From Ga0077536 sp035325705 (GTDB lineage Bacteria > Pseudomonadota > Gammaproteobacteria > Ga0077536): 64,000 nucleotides of DNA. Position numbers and translations under genes: made by a program. The stretch covers positions 1 to 64,000 of the forward strand of contig DAOKZI010000007.1 in NCBI GenBank assembly GCA_035325705.1, given 5' to 3'. The notes under the pieces were generated by a model. It worked only from the letters and a program-made list of their open reading frames with translations. It did not search any database and had not been told where the DNA came from. Positions within the stretch are counted from its first letter, which is position 1; each line of letters begins with the position of its first letter. Shown here piece after piece: positions 47,683-56,248 of the stretch.

Positions 47683-50343
47683 ATGCAGCTCAAAACGCTC
47701 TCCAGTCTGCTGGTCGTTTTCACCGTGCTCGCGGTGGCCATCTTTTCATTCCTCTTCAGCTCGATCGACAAAGGCCAACGGCAAATCGCGCGGGCGCTCG
47801 CGGCCAGCGATCGCGCCGAGCAGGTCGTCCTGAACGTCACGCAGAGCGTCGATCTGCTGAGCTTCCTGGTCCAGAGCTTCACGACCACGGGCGAGGTGCA
47901 CTATCTCGACGTCTACTACGACGTGCTGGAGTCCCTGCAGGGCAAGAAGCCGATGCCGGCCGGCGACGCGCTCCTCGCCTGGCGGCAGGCGGCGCGCGGC
48001 GAAGACACCCTGCAGCACCGCGACGAGGGCGCGCCGCAGTCGCTCGTGCAGCGGGCCCAGGCCCTGGGCTTCACGGCCGAGGAGCAGCAGGCCGCCGGAC
48101 GGCTGCTCGAGGCCATCGCTCGCGTGCAGGACATCGAGAAAATCGCCTTCGCCGCCACGCAGGGACTGTACGACAAGCTCAGCGGCGAGTTCGTCGACGA
48201 CGGCGAGCCGGACATCGCCTATGCGATCGCGCTGGTGCACTCTCCGGAGTACGACGCTCGTCACGCGGGCCTGCGCGCGGTGGTCAACGAGCTGGTACAG
48301 CGGGTCGAGCGCCGGACGGCTGCCGAGATCGAGCAGGCGCGCGAGCGTCTCGCGCGTGCGGTCGACACCGCGAAGGCCGTGAGCATGGGCATGGCCGTGC
48401 TGCTGATCCTCATAGGCGCCTTCCTGCAGCGCCGCGTCCTGCGGCCCGTCGCCCACATGACGGCAGCGATGCAGCGCTACGCGGCGGGCGACTATGCGCC
48501 GCGCGTGCCCGCCAGCGAGCGCTCGATGGCCGAGCTGCAGCTCTTGGCATCGACGATGAATCAGATGGCGAGCGCGATTCAGGACGACATGTCCCGCCGC
48601 GACAAGGTGCAGCGCGAGCTCGGCGAGGCGCGCGACATGGCCGAGGCCGCGGGGCGCGCGAAATCGGCCTTCCTCGCCAACATGAGCCACGAGATCCGCA
48701 CGCCGATGAACGCGATCATGGGCATGACTCAGCTCGCGCTGCGCACGGATCTGAGCGGCCTGCAGCGCAGCTATGCCAAGGACGTGCTGTCGGCGTCCCA
48801 GCATCTCCTGCACCTGCTGAACGACATCCTCGACTTCTCGAAGATCGAGGCCGGCGGCATGACCATCGAATCCGCGCCGTTCCGGATCGAGGACGTGGCG
48901 ACGCAGGCGCTGGCCCTGGTGCGCAATCGCGCGCAGGAGAAGGGCCTGGAGCTGTTGTGCCGTTTCGGCAATCCCGCGCTGTTCGGGCATCTCGCGACCG
49001 CGCGAGGCGACGCGATGCGGCTCGGTCAGGTGCTCGTCAACCTGCTCGGCAACGCCGTCAAGTTCACCGCGGCCGGCAGCGTGACGCTCGACATCGACGC
49101 CCGCGAAGAGCACACGGCGCAGGGCGCGCAGGTGGCGCTGAGCTTCGCGGTGCAGGACACCGGCATCGGCATGGACGACAAGCAGCGCGCGCGCCTGTTC
49201 GGCGAGTTTTCGCAGGCCGACGACTCGATCACGCGTCGCTACGGCGGGACGGGCCTCGGGCTCGCGATCAGCCGGCGGCTCGTCGAGCTGATGGACGGCA
49301 CGATCGAGGTCGACAGCACGCCGGGCGCGGGCAGCCGCTTCACGGTGCACGTGTGTCTGCCGCTGGAAGCCCCGGGCCCGCTCGAAGTCTGCCCCGTCGC
49401 GGCGCGCCGGCGCCGCGTGCTGGTGGTCGAAGATCAGCCGGCCTCGCTGGCGCAGGCCACGATGCTGCTGCAGCAGTTGGGGATCGGCAGCGAAGGACTG
49501 GTCGCGACGGCCGCGAGCGGCGCGGAGGCGCTCCAGCAGATCGCCGCCGCGCAGGCCCTGGCGCTGCCCTTCGACACGCTGCTGCTCGACTGGGTGTTGC
49601 CCGACATGGACGGCGGCGAGGTGCTGCGCGAGGCGCGCGCGCAGCAGCCCGGGCTGCTCGTGCTGGTGATGACCGCTTACGACACCGCCGACATCCAGGC
49701 CCTGCGCGACTGCGGTGACGCGCTGAGCTTGATCGAGAAGCCGCTGCTGCCGCATGCGCTGCGCGCGGTGTTTTGTCCGGCGCCGGGCGCGGAAGCCGCG
49801 ACGGCGGACGCAGGATCTGCGCGGCCTGCGCGTGCTGCTGGTCGAGGACAACTCGCTCAATCGCACGATCGCGACGACGCTGCTGACCCAGGTCGGCGCT
49901 GCGGTCGACGTCGCGCACCACGGCCTGCAGGCGCTGGAGAAACTGCAGGCTGCCGGCCCCGACGCCTACGACGTGGTGTTGATGGATCTGCAGATGCCGG
50001 TGCTGGACGGCCAGGGGGCGGTGAGCCGCCTGCGCGAGGACGCGCGTTTCGATGCCGTGCCCGTGCTCGCCTTGACCGCCAACGCGATGCCGGACGAGGC
50101 CGCGCGCTGTCGCGCGCTCGGCATGCAGGGCTATATCACCAAGCCCTTTCTGCTCGAAAGCATCGTGGCCGAGCTGCGGCAGTGGCTGCCGGCCGCGCCG
50201 CCCGCTGCGCCGGCGCCGGCGCTCGCGGACGCCGCGATCGCCGATCTGCCGCCGATCGCGGGCGTCGATGCCGCGACGCTGCTCGCCCACTGCGGCGACG
50301 ACGCGAAGCTCGCCGCGGGGCTGCTGCGCGGCTTCGTTCGTGA
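47683..50343 (+). CDS. Hybrid sensor histidine kinase, N-terminal reading frame
   Basis: The frame runs for 886 residues, but homology ends near residue 710 (about 49810). Order: TM segment 5-27, periplasmic sensor domain of about 200 residues, TM near 233-252, HAMP (RPVAHMTAAMQRYAAGDY), HisKA with His336 in FLANMSHEIRTPMN, and HATPase with DTGIGMDDKQ and GGTGLGLAIS. A receiver domain follows with Asp636 in LLDWVLPDMDG and Lys in LIEKPLLP. After about 49810 this frame is not protein-like. A second receiver and an HPt domain continue in the +1 frame (next entry). The gene is therefore frameshifted in this sequence, by error or in life. Confidence 0.85.
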   Translation: MQLKTLSSLLVVFTVLAVAIFSFLFSSIDKGQRQIARALAASDRAEQVVLNVTQSVDLLSFLVQSFTTTGEVHYLDVYYDVLESLQGKKPMPAGDALLAWRQAARGEDTLQHRDEGAPQSLVQRAQALGFTAEEQQAAGRLLEAIARVQDIEKIAFAATQGLYDKLSGEFVDDGEPDIAYAIALVHSPEYDARHAGLRAVVNELVQRVERRTAAEIEQARERLARAVDTAKAVSMGMAVLLILIGAFLQRRVLRPVAHMTAAMQRYAAGDYAPRVPASERSMAELQLLASTMNQMASAIQDDMSRRDKVQRELGEARDMAEAAGRAKSAFLANMSHEIRTPMNAIMGMTQLALRTDLSGLQRSYAKDVLSASQHLLHLLNDILDFSKIEAGGMTIESAPFRIEDVATQALALVRNRAQEKGLELLCRFGNPALFGHLATARGDAMRLGQVLVNLLGNAVKFTAAGSVTLDIDAREEHTAQGAQVALSFAVQDTGIGMDDKQRARLFGEFSQADDSITRRYGGTGLGLAISRRLVELMDGTIEVDSTPGAGSRFTVHVCLPLEAPGPLEVCPVAARRRRVLVVEDQPASLAQATMLLQQLGIGSEGLVATAASGAEALQQIAAAQALALPFDTLLLDWVLPDMDGGEVLREARAQQPGLLVLVMTAYDTADIQALRDCGDALSLIEKPLLPHALRAVFCPAPGAEAATADAGSARPARAAGRGQLAQSHDRDDAADPGRRCGRRRAPRPAGAGETAGCRPRRLRRGVDGSADAGAGRPGGGEPPARGRAFRCRARARLDRQRDAGRGRALSRARHAGLYHQALSARKHRGRAAAVAAGRAARCAGAGARGRRDRRSAADRGRRCRDAARPLRRRREARRGAAARLRS

Positions 50344-50881
50344 ATACCAAGCGGGCATCGGCGGCTGGAAAGCCTGGGTCGAAGCGGGCGACTGGCCCGC
50401 CTTGCAGCGCGCGGCCCATACCTTGTTCGGCCTGCTGCGCACGCTGGGCGTCACCGAGCTGCTGGCGAGCGCGCAGCAGTTGGACGGCGCCGCGCGGGCG
50501 CGCGACGCCGCTGCCTGCGCGACGCTGATCGAGGGCCTGGAGGCACGTCTCGCCGGAGTCCTCACCGCGGTCGAGCGCGCGTTGATGCCGGACGCCGCGC
50601 CGTTCGAGTCGCGTGATGATCGCGCTCTCGACGCCGACGACGCGGCGCCCGTGCCGGACACGGCGGCCTTCGAGGGCTGGCTGCGCGAGGGCGACAGCGC
50701 CGCCATCGAGTGGTGGCAGCAGCACGCGACTGCGCTCAGCGGCTGGCTCGGGCCCGCGCTCGCGCGCAAGCTCAATCAGGCGCTCGCCCAGTTCGAGTTC
50801 GATGCCGCGCTCGAAGCCATCGCCGCGGCGCGACGCCGTGCAGACGCCCGCGCGCCCGCGGCTGCCGCGGAGGAAGCCTGA
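49754..50881 (+). CDS. Receiver-HPt continuation of the hybrid kinase (+1 frame)
   Basis: The 375-residue frame has no protein-like content before about residue 20. Then LRGLRVLLVEDNSLNRT opens a receiver domain with Asp78 in VVLMDLQMPVLDG and Lys in GYITKPF. An HPt domain follows with His222 in RAAHTLFGLLRTLGV. A helical region with WLREGDSAAIEWWQQHA ends it. With the preceding frame it makes the standard layout HK-REC-REC-HPt. The ATG at 49754 is the first in the frame and probably not used. The shared stop/start TGATG couples it to the HD-GYP gene. Confidence 0.8.
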   Translation: MRCARCFVRRRARKPRRRTQDLRGLRVLLVEDNSLNRTIATTLLTQVGAAVDVAHHGLQALEKLQAAGPDAYDVVLMDLQMPVLDGQGAVSRLREDARFDAVPVLALTANAMPDEAARCRALGMQGYITKPFLLESIVAELRQWLPAAPPAAPAPALADAAIADLPPIAGVDAATLLAHCGDDAKLAAGLLRGFVREYQAGIGGWKAWVEAGDWPALQRAAHTLFGLLRTLGVTELLASAQQLDGAARARDAAACATLIEGLEARLAGVLTAVERALMPDAAPFESRDDRALDADDAAPVPDTAAFEGWLREGDSAAIEWWQQHATALSGWLGPALARKLNQALAQFEFDAALEAIAAARRRADARAPAAAAEEA

Positions 50882-52047
50882 TGTCGCCGTTCGCGAGCGC
50901 TGCCGCGGCCGAGCAGTCGCTGCCCGAGGATCGCGCGACCGTATTGGTCGTCGACGATACGCCGGCCAATCTGACGCTGATGGCCAGCGCCCTCGGTGCG
51001 CACTGGCGCGTGAAGCTCGCGAACTCCGGCGCGAAAGCCCTGGATCTCGCGCATCGCCAGGCGCCGGACGTGATCCTGCTCGACATCATGATGCCGGGCA
51101 TGGACGGATACGAAACCTGCCGCCGGCTGAAGGCCGATCCCCAGTTGCGCGACGTGCCGGTGCTGTTCCTGACCGCGATGACGCAGCCCGAGGACGAGCT
51201 GCGGGGCTTCACCTGCGGCGGCGCCGACTTCATCCACAAGCCCTTCAATCCCTACACGGTGGTGGCGCGCGTACGCACGCACATCGAAGCAAAGGCGGGG
51301 CGCGATGCGCTGCGCTCGCGCGAGCAGTGGTTGAAGACCGAGCTCGACAAGCGTCTCGCCGAGGTTCATCGCCTGCGCGACGCCACGCTGCACGTGATGG
51401 CCTCCTTCGCCGAGTTCCGCGATCCGGACACCGGCGGCCACGTCCTGCGCACGCGCGAATACGTGCACATCCTCGCGCTGCGCCTGAACGAAATGCCCGA
51501 GCGCTCTCGGCATCTGAGCCCGGAAGCGCTCGAGCAGGTGCTGCGCGCGGCGCCGCTGCACGATCTGGGCAAGGTCACGATACCCGATCACATCCTCTTG
51601 AAGCCCGGCGCGCTGGACGACGCCGAGAAGCGCGTGATGCAGACCCACGCCGAACGCGGCTGGGACATGCTGCGGCTCGCCGCGCGCCTGATGGGCGAGG
51701 GCGGTGAGGAATGCCTGCGCGTCGCCATGCAGATCGCGCGTTCCCATCACGAGCGCTGGGACGGCGAAGGTTATCCGGACGGCCTGCGCGGCGAGGACGT
51801 CCCGCTCGCGGCGCGCCTGATGGCCGTCGCCGACGTGTACGACGCGATGCTCAGTCCGCGCTGCTACCGCAATGCCGGCGAGCACGCCCGGGCCAGCGCC
51901 TATATCGCGGCGAACGCCGGGCGGCATTTCGATCCGGTGATCGTGGAGGCCTTTCTTTCCACCGAGGATGCATTCCGCGCGGCCGCCCTGCGCCGCTTCG
52001 ACGAAGACCGAACCAATACGCAAGCGAGGACTGCGAACGGTGTTTAG
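50881..52047 (+). CDS. HD-GYP response regulator (RpfG-like)
   Basis: A 388-residue protein with an N-terminal receiver (phospho-Asp68 in VILLDIMMPGMDG, Lys in FIHKPFNP). A short coiled linker precedes an HD-GYP domain with PLHDLGKVTIPDHILLK, then HHERWDGEGYPDGLRGEDVP and MAVADVYDAM. HD-GYP enzymes degrade cyclic di-GMP. All ligands HD, HH and GYP are present, so activity is expected. The kinase's HPt is the likely phosphate source. GGAGGAAG lies before the ATG, which shares one base with the upstream TGA. Confidence 0.94.
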   Translation: MSPFASAAAAEQSLPEDRATVLVVDDTPANLTLMASALGAHWRVKLANSGAKALDLAHRQAPDVILLDIMMPGMDGYETCRRLKADPQLRDVPVLFLTAMTQPEDELRGFTCGGADFIHKPFNPYTVVARVRTHIEAKAGRDALRSREQWLKTELDKRLAEVHRLRDATLHVMASFAEFRDPDTGGHVLRTREYVHILALRLNEMPERSRHLSPEALEQVLRAAPLHDLGKVTIPDHILLKPGALDDAEKRVMQTHAERGWDMLRLAARLMGEGGEECLRVAMQIARSHHERWDGEGYPDGLRGEDVPLAARLMAVADVYDAMLSPRCYRNAGEHARASAYIAANAGRHFDPVIVEAFLSTEDAFRAAALRRFDEDRTNTQARTANGV

Positions 52048-53347
52048 CTCACGGAAGGCACCGTCGTGCCTGGCGGCAATCTTGATCTGCGGACTGGCGC
52101 CGATGGCGGCGTCCGCCCTCGAGCTCGCGTGGTCGAGCTTTGCGACGGTCGGCTATTCGAGATCCGACACGGACTTCCACTACCTGCGCTGGATCGACGA
52201 GGACGGCAGCTTTCGCAACGAAACCGTGGCCGGCCTGCAGCTCGATCTGCAGCTCGCGCCGCGCTGGTCGGCGACGATGCAGGTGCGCATCGCCTCGGCG
52301 ATGGACAGCGACGATCGCTGGGAAGTCGAGCCGAGCTGGGGCTTCCTCGCCTGGCGCCCGGCGGACGGCTGGCTGCTGCGCGCCGGCAAGCTGCGCGCGC
52401 CGCTGTACCTGTATTCGGAGGTGCTCGACGTCGGCGTCGCGCACGACATGGCGCGGCTGCCGGTGGAAATGTACGCGCTCTCGCCGGTCAACGAGGTGAC
52501 CGGCGGCTCGCTCAGCTACGACTGGACGCTGGACGAGGCGGGCGACTATCTGCTGAACGTCACCGGCTACGGCGGCGTCACGACCGCCACCGTTCGCGGC
52601 TGGGTTCCTGCCGGCATTCCCGGCCTGCTGCCCGCGGGTGCGTACTTCCTGGACAACGACGTCCTCGCCACCGGCCTGGTCTTGGATTTGTCCACGCCCG
52701 AAACGCGCGTGCGGCTCGGCCTGCTGCGCGCACGCGCGCGTCCCGACGTGCTGACGCCCAAGCGCTTTCCACGCGTCGATCTCGCGCCCGGTCTCGGCTA
52801 TTACAAGGTCGATTCGGCCTTGCCGGGACCGCCGATCCAGTATCAGAAGATCCTGCACGACGATCTCATCACCCTGGGGCTCGATCGTCGCTTCGGCGAC
52901 GGCTGGCGGGTCACCGCCGAGTACGCGCGCATCATCCAGCACGACGTGGATCTCGGCTCGGACTCGAACGGCGGCTATGTGGCGCTGTTCAAGGAATGGC
53001 CGCGCTTCACGCCCTATCTCAGTCTGAGCAAGCTGCGCTCTACCGACGGTCAGTTCGGGATCTATCGCAAGCTCCTCGGCGACCCGCTGCCGCCCGGCTC
53101 GCTGGGCGGTGCAGAGGCTGCGATCAACGCCGCGCAGGCGGCCGTCGCTGCCCAGTCCTATGTCACCGATCAACAATCGCTCGCGATCGGCACCTCGGTG
53201 CAGGTGCCGGGCGGCAAGCTCAAGCTCGAATGGGCGCACACCTGGGTCGATGAGACCTCGCGCCTGATCGACGAGCGGCCGACGGATCCGCTCATCCAGG
53301 ACAGAGACTTCAATGTCTGGACCCTCAATTACAGTGTGGCCTTCTGA
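52040..53347 (+). CDS. Outer-membrane porin-like beta-barrel protein
   Basis: A 435-residue protein with signal peptide (KAPSCLAAILICGLAPMAASA) and a series of amphipathic strands typical of a porin (LAWSSFATVGYSRSDTDFH, LLRAGKLRAPLYLYSEVLDV, DGWRVTAEYARI), ending in an aromatic strand with terminal Phe (WTLNYSVAF). The block LYSEVLDVGVAHDMARLPVE recurs in porin-like proteins of such sensory operons. Substrate unknown. I use the GTG at 52040, which overlaps the HD-GYP stop by eight bases. Longer in-frame starts lack the signal peptide position. Confidence 0.85.
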   Translation: MFSSRKAPSCLAAILICGLAPMAASALELAWSSFATVGYSRSDTDFHYLRWIDEDGSFRNETVAGLQLDLQLAPRWSATMQVRIASAMDSDDRWEVEPSWGFLAWRPADGWLLRAGKLRAPLYLYSEVLDVGVAHDMARLPVEMYALSPVNEVTGGSLSYDWTLDEAGDYLLNVTGYGGVTTATVRGWVPAGIPGLLPAGAYFLDNDVLATGLVLDLSTPETRVRLGLLRARARPDVLTPKRFPRVDLAPGLGYYKVDSALPGPPIQYQKILHDDLITLGLDRRFGDGWRVTAEYARIIQHDVDLGSDSNGGYVALFKEWPRFTPYLSLSKLRSTDGQFGIYRKLLGDPLPPGSLGGAEAAINAAQAAVAAQSYVTDQQSLAIGTSVQVPGGKLKLEWAHTWVDETSRLIDERPTDPLIQDRDFNVWTLNYSVAF

Positions 53348-53358
53348 GGGTGCCGGCA

Positions 53359-53787
53359 ATGAGAACCTCGATTTTTTCTCGCACGCTGTGCCTGCTCGTG
53401 CTGCTCGGCTTGGCGACGCTGAGCCGTGCGGATTCCGGCGACGTCGTCGTCATCGGCCATCCCGGCCTGCCGAAGGTCGATCGCGCCGCGCTGGTACGGC
53501 TCTACACCGGCCGCTCGATCGAGCTCGCCGGCGCACTGGTCACGGTGATCAACGGTGCGCCGGGTTCGGCGGTTCGCCAGCACTTCCTGAACACGGTCGT
53601 GCGTATGGACGAAGCCCGCTACCGCGCCTACTGGACCGTCCGCCGCCACGTCGGCAAGGGCGTGCCGCCGCCCGAGCTGGCGCCGGACGCGGCGGTGATC
53701 GCCTTCGTCAGCAGCACCCCCGGCAGCATCGGCTACATCAGCGCCGAGTCCGTCACCGAGGGACTCAACGTCATCGCGCGCTATTGA
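53359..53787 (+). CDS. Small phosphate-binding-protein-like secreted protein
   Basis: A 142-residue protein with signal peptide (TLCLLVLLGLATLSRA). The mature domain resembles one lobe of PstS-type periplasmic binding proteins: VVVIGHPGLPKVDRAALVRLYTGR, VINGAPGSAVRQHFL, RAYWTVRRHVGKG and FVSSTPGSIGYI. Members are about half the size of PstS. They often lie beside a porin-like gene and a two-component system. It may sense or pass an anion to the kinase. The ATG at 53359 is favoured by GAGGG eight bases upstream; a GTG at 53350 is possible. Confidence 0.85.
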   Translation: MRTSIFSRTLCLLVLLGLATLSRADSGDVVVIGHPGLPKVDRAALVRLYTGRSIELAGALVTVINGAPGSAVRQHFLNTVVRMDEARYRAYWTVRRHVGKGVPPPELAPDAAVIAFVSSTPGSIGYISAESVTEGLNVIARY

Positions 53788-53813
53788 GCCGCCTGCGCTG
53801 CCGGAACTGCACC

Positions 53814-54118
53814 GAATCCAGCCACGGAGGGCATGGAGGAAGAAAGGATTGTTCGGAGCTCGTCGTTTTCGTAGCCCGGGTGGAGCGCGCAGCGCGCAAC
53901 CCGGGATCGGGCATTTCGGCTGAATGCAGATCCCGGGTTCCGCTCCGCTGCACCCGGGCTACGACAGGCCTATGCGAGGCACCCGCCTTTCGTAGCCCGG
54001 GTGGAGCGCGCAGCGCGTAACCCGGGATCTTCGGTGCGGTGTGGCCGCTCGAAGATCCCGGGTTCCGCTACGCTGCACCCGGGCTACGAGACTCCGAACG
54101 ATTCTTTCTTTCTCCGAG
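53814..54118. repeat. Family D element apparently split by two family A doublets
   Basis: The left half of a D element (GAATCCAGCCACGGAGGGCA...GGATTGTTCGG) lies at 53814-53857. It is followed by family A doublets at 53871-53962 and 53992-54087, and then by a remnant like the D right half (TCCGAACGATTCTTTCTTTC, 54093-54118). This looks like A units placed inside an older D copy. No gene is visible in 53788-54263. Confidence 0.72.
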
Positions 54119-54263
54119 GATGTCATCGTCCCGTCGCGCCGCGATGATGCAATGCGCCGGCGGCACCGCTCGGGCGTGGGGCAGACGAAATTTCGCGTAC
54201 CATCGACAGCGGGACGAGCCGCGGCTCGACTCGTATCCCAGATCACCAGGAGGGACAGCGTTC

Positions 54264-55238
54264 ATGGCATACACGGCAGATTTCGAGCAGTTCAGGTTCG
54301 GTGCACTGGCGGGCGATGCCTTCAAAGGCAAGTGCGTCCTGATCACGGGCTCGGGCAAGGACGGCGGCATCGGGCAGGCGCTCGCGCTGGCCGCCGTCGC
54401 CAACGGCGCCGATGTCGTCGGCGTGCATTTCCACAGCAGCTATCGCGACGGCTTCGATCTCGTCGATGCGATCCGCGCCCACGGCGCGAAGGCCTATGCG
54501 GTGCAGGCCGACGTCACCAATACGCGCGACCTGTGGGCATCGCGCCATTACATCATCGAGCAGAACGGCGGGCGCGCGCCCGATCTGATCATCTGCAACT
54601 CGGGTCTCACCGAAAAGGGCTATCGCTTCGGTCGCGCCCTGCCCGAAGTCGAGAACGAGAGCAAGGCCGAACGGCGCGCGCGCGTGCGGCGTGATTTCAT
54701 CGAGAACCTCGCCGAGTCGAGACTGGTGATGAACACCAAGATCGACGGCTTCGTCGCAATGACGCATCTATGGGCGGGCGAAGCGGTCTATCACCAGCAG
54801 CCGCTGCAGTTGATGTACATCTCCTCGATGCAGGCGATCGAGCCGGGCGTCGCCGTGCCGGGCTATGTCGTCGCCAACTGGGCGGTGCTGAAGCTGCCCG
54901 AAGTGCTGAAGGTCAACCTCGGCAAGGCCTCGAACATGGTCAGCGCCGCGTGCCTGATGCTGCCCTTCGTGCGCACGGGCATGACCGAAGAGTATGCGGA
55001 CAATCCGAAGGTCTTCGGACGCTGGCAGCCGCGCATGCTCGAGCCCTTCGAGGCCGCGGGCAGCGTCGCCCAGCTCCTGGCGCGACCGGCGGCGGAGCTC
55101 AATCTCGGCAACTTCAAGCTCTGCGTGTCGGGGACGGCGGAGGAGACGAAGCTGTCCTGGTCGCAGATCAAGCTCGAAGTCAGCGATCAGCCGCTCGCCT
55201 GGAGCAACGACCAGCCGATCGTGCACAAGCGCGGCTGA
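54264..55238 (+). CDS. Atypical short-chain dehydrogenase/reductase
   Basis: A 324-residue Rossmann-fold protein. The nucleotide motif TGSGKDGGIGQAL lies near residue 28, and NSGL replaces the usual NNAG. The catalytic Ser is in YISSMQAIEP and the Tyr in PGYVVANW. The residue four after Tyr is Asn instead of the catalytic Lys, so ordinary SDR chemistry is doubtful. The C-terminal extension (EETKLSWSQIKLEV) is longer than in typical members. I do not recognise the subfamily. CAGGAGGGACAG precedes the ATG. The next gene starts two bases after its stop. Confidence 0.85.
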   Translation: MAYTADFEQFRFGALAGDAFKGKCVLITGSGKDGGIGQALALAAVANGADVVGVHFHSSYRDGFDLVDAIRAHGAKAYAVQADVTNTRDLWASRHYIIEQNGGRAPDLIICNSGLTEKGYRFGRALPEVENESKAERRARVRRDFIENLAESRLVMNTKIDGFVAMTHLWAGEAVYHQQPLQLMYISSMQAIEPGVAVPGYVVANWAVLKLPEVLKVNLGKASNMVSAACLMLPFVRTGMTEEYADNPKVFGRWQPRMLEPFEAAGSVAQLLARPAAELNLGNFKLCVSGTAEETKLSWSQIKLEVSDQPLAWSNDQPIVHKRG

Positions 55239-55240
55239 AC

Positions 55241-56224
55241 GTGCCGCAGGCCCTCGCCGCGCGGCTCGCGCAGGTCCCGCTGTGCGCGGACTTCGCGCCG
55301 GCCGCGCGCGAGGCGCTGGCGCGGCTCGGCAGCGTGGAGACGCTCGCGCCCGGCGCGACGCTGATCCGGCAGGGGCGGCCGGCAGACGCCGGCTTTGCGC
55401 TGCTCGAGGGCGAGCTCGACATTTGCCGGCGCTTGCCGGGCGGCGGTGAGCTCGCGCTCGGCACGCTCGTGGCGCCCGCGCTGGTCGGCGAGCTGGGGCT
55501 GGTCGCCGAAGTGCCGCGCACCGCGGACGTGCGCGCGCGCGGCGCGGCGAGCGTCCTGCGCTGGGATCGCAGGCTCCTGGCCGCGGCCTGCCTCGTGCAC
55601 GACGAGACGGCGCTGGCCTTCGCGCGCCGCGTCGTCCGGCGCATCGCCGAGCTCGATGCAGCGCTGCTCGCGCGCCTTGCCGAGGCCGCGAGCGCGCCGC
55701 CGGCGCGGCCCGCGCCGCAGATTGCGGGGGCGCGGGATCGGCCCTTCGATCACGCGGCTTTTCTCGCGCTGCTCAAACCTTGCCAAGGCATGGACGCCGC
55801 GCTGCGTGTAGCGCTCGTCGCCGCCACCGAGGTGCGCGAGCTCGCGGCGGGTGAACGCGTGTACGCGGCCGGCAGCCCGGTCGACGGCGTCGCGCTCGTG
55901 CTGCGCGGCGCGCTCGAGCTGCGGCCGGCGGACGAGCGCTGCGCTGCCCTGCAGATTTTGGGGCCCGGCGCCTTTGCCGGACTGCCCGCGGCCCTCCTCG
56001 GCGGCTCGCACGCCGTGAGCTGCTACGCGCGCGAGCACGGCGTCCTGCGCTGGCTCGCGAAGGAGCGGTTCGATGCGCTCTATCTGGCGCCCGAGCGCCT
56101 CGGGCTCGCGCTGCGTGAGGCCGTGGCGGGCTTCGTCGCCGACACGGCGCTAGTCCTCAGCAACCGCCTCGCCCAGCAGCAGGGCCTGCGCCGCGCGCAA
56201 GCCCTGCTCGCCCGCCAGGCCTGA
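55241..56224 (+). CDS. Tandem cyclic-nucleotide-binding-domain protein
   Basis: A 327-residue cytosolic protein with two CNB/Crp-type sensory domains, residues 10-130 (LAPGATLIRQGRPADAGFAL, VGELGLV) and 190-310 (LAAGERVYAAGSPVDGVALV, LRGALELRP). No DNA-binding helix-turn-helix, kinase or channel domain is attached. Neither domain has the canonical phosphate-binding cassette RTA/RS-Arg order fully: EVPRTADVRARG is the closest. The start is a GTG two bases after the SDR TGA, so it is probably translationally coupled to it. Partner and ligand are unknown. Confidence 0.8.
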   Translation: MPQALAARLAQVPLCADFAPAAREALARLGSVETLAPGATLIRQGRPADAGFALLEGELDICRRLPGGGELALGTLVAPALVGELGLVAEVPRTADVRARGAASVLRWDRRLLAAACLVHDETALAFARRVVRRIAELDAALLARLAEAASAPPARPAPQIAGARDRPFDHAAFLALLKPCQGMDAALRVALVAATEVRELAAGERVYAAGSPVDGVALVLRGALELRPADERCAALQILGPGAFAGLPAALLGGSHAVSCYAREHGVLRWLAKERFDALYLAPERLGLALREAVAGFVADTALVLSNRLAQQQGLRRAQALLARQA

Positions 56225-56248
56225 CGCGAGGCGCCCGAGCGGCGCGCC

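Noticed and set aside
53359..53787. Part of a Pst phosphate uptake system
   Set aside because: No permease or ATPase genes adjoin it, and the protein is about half of PstS length.
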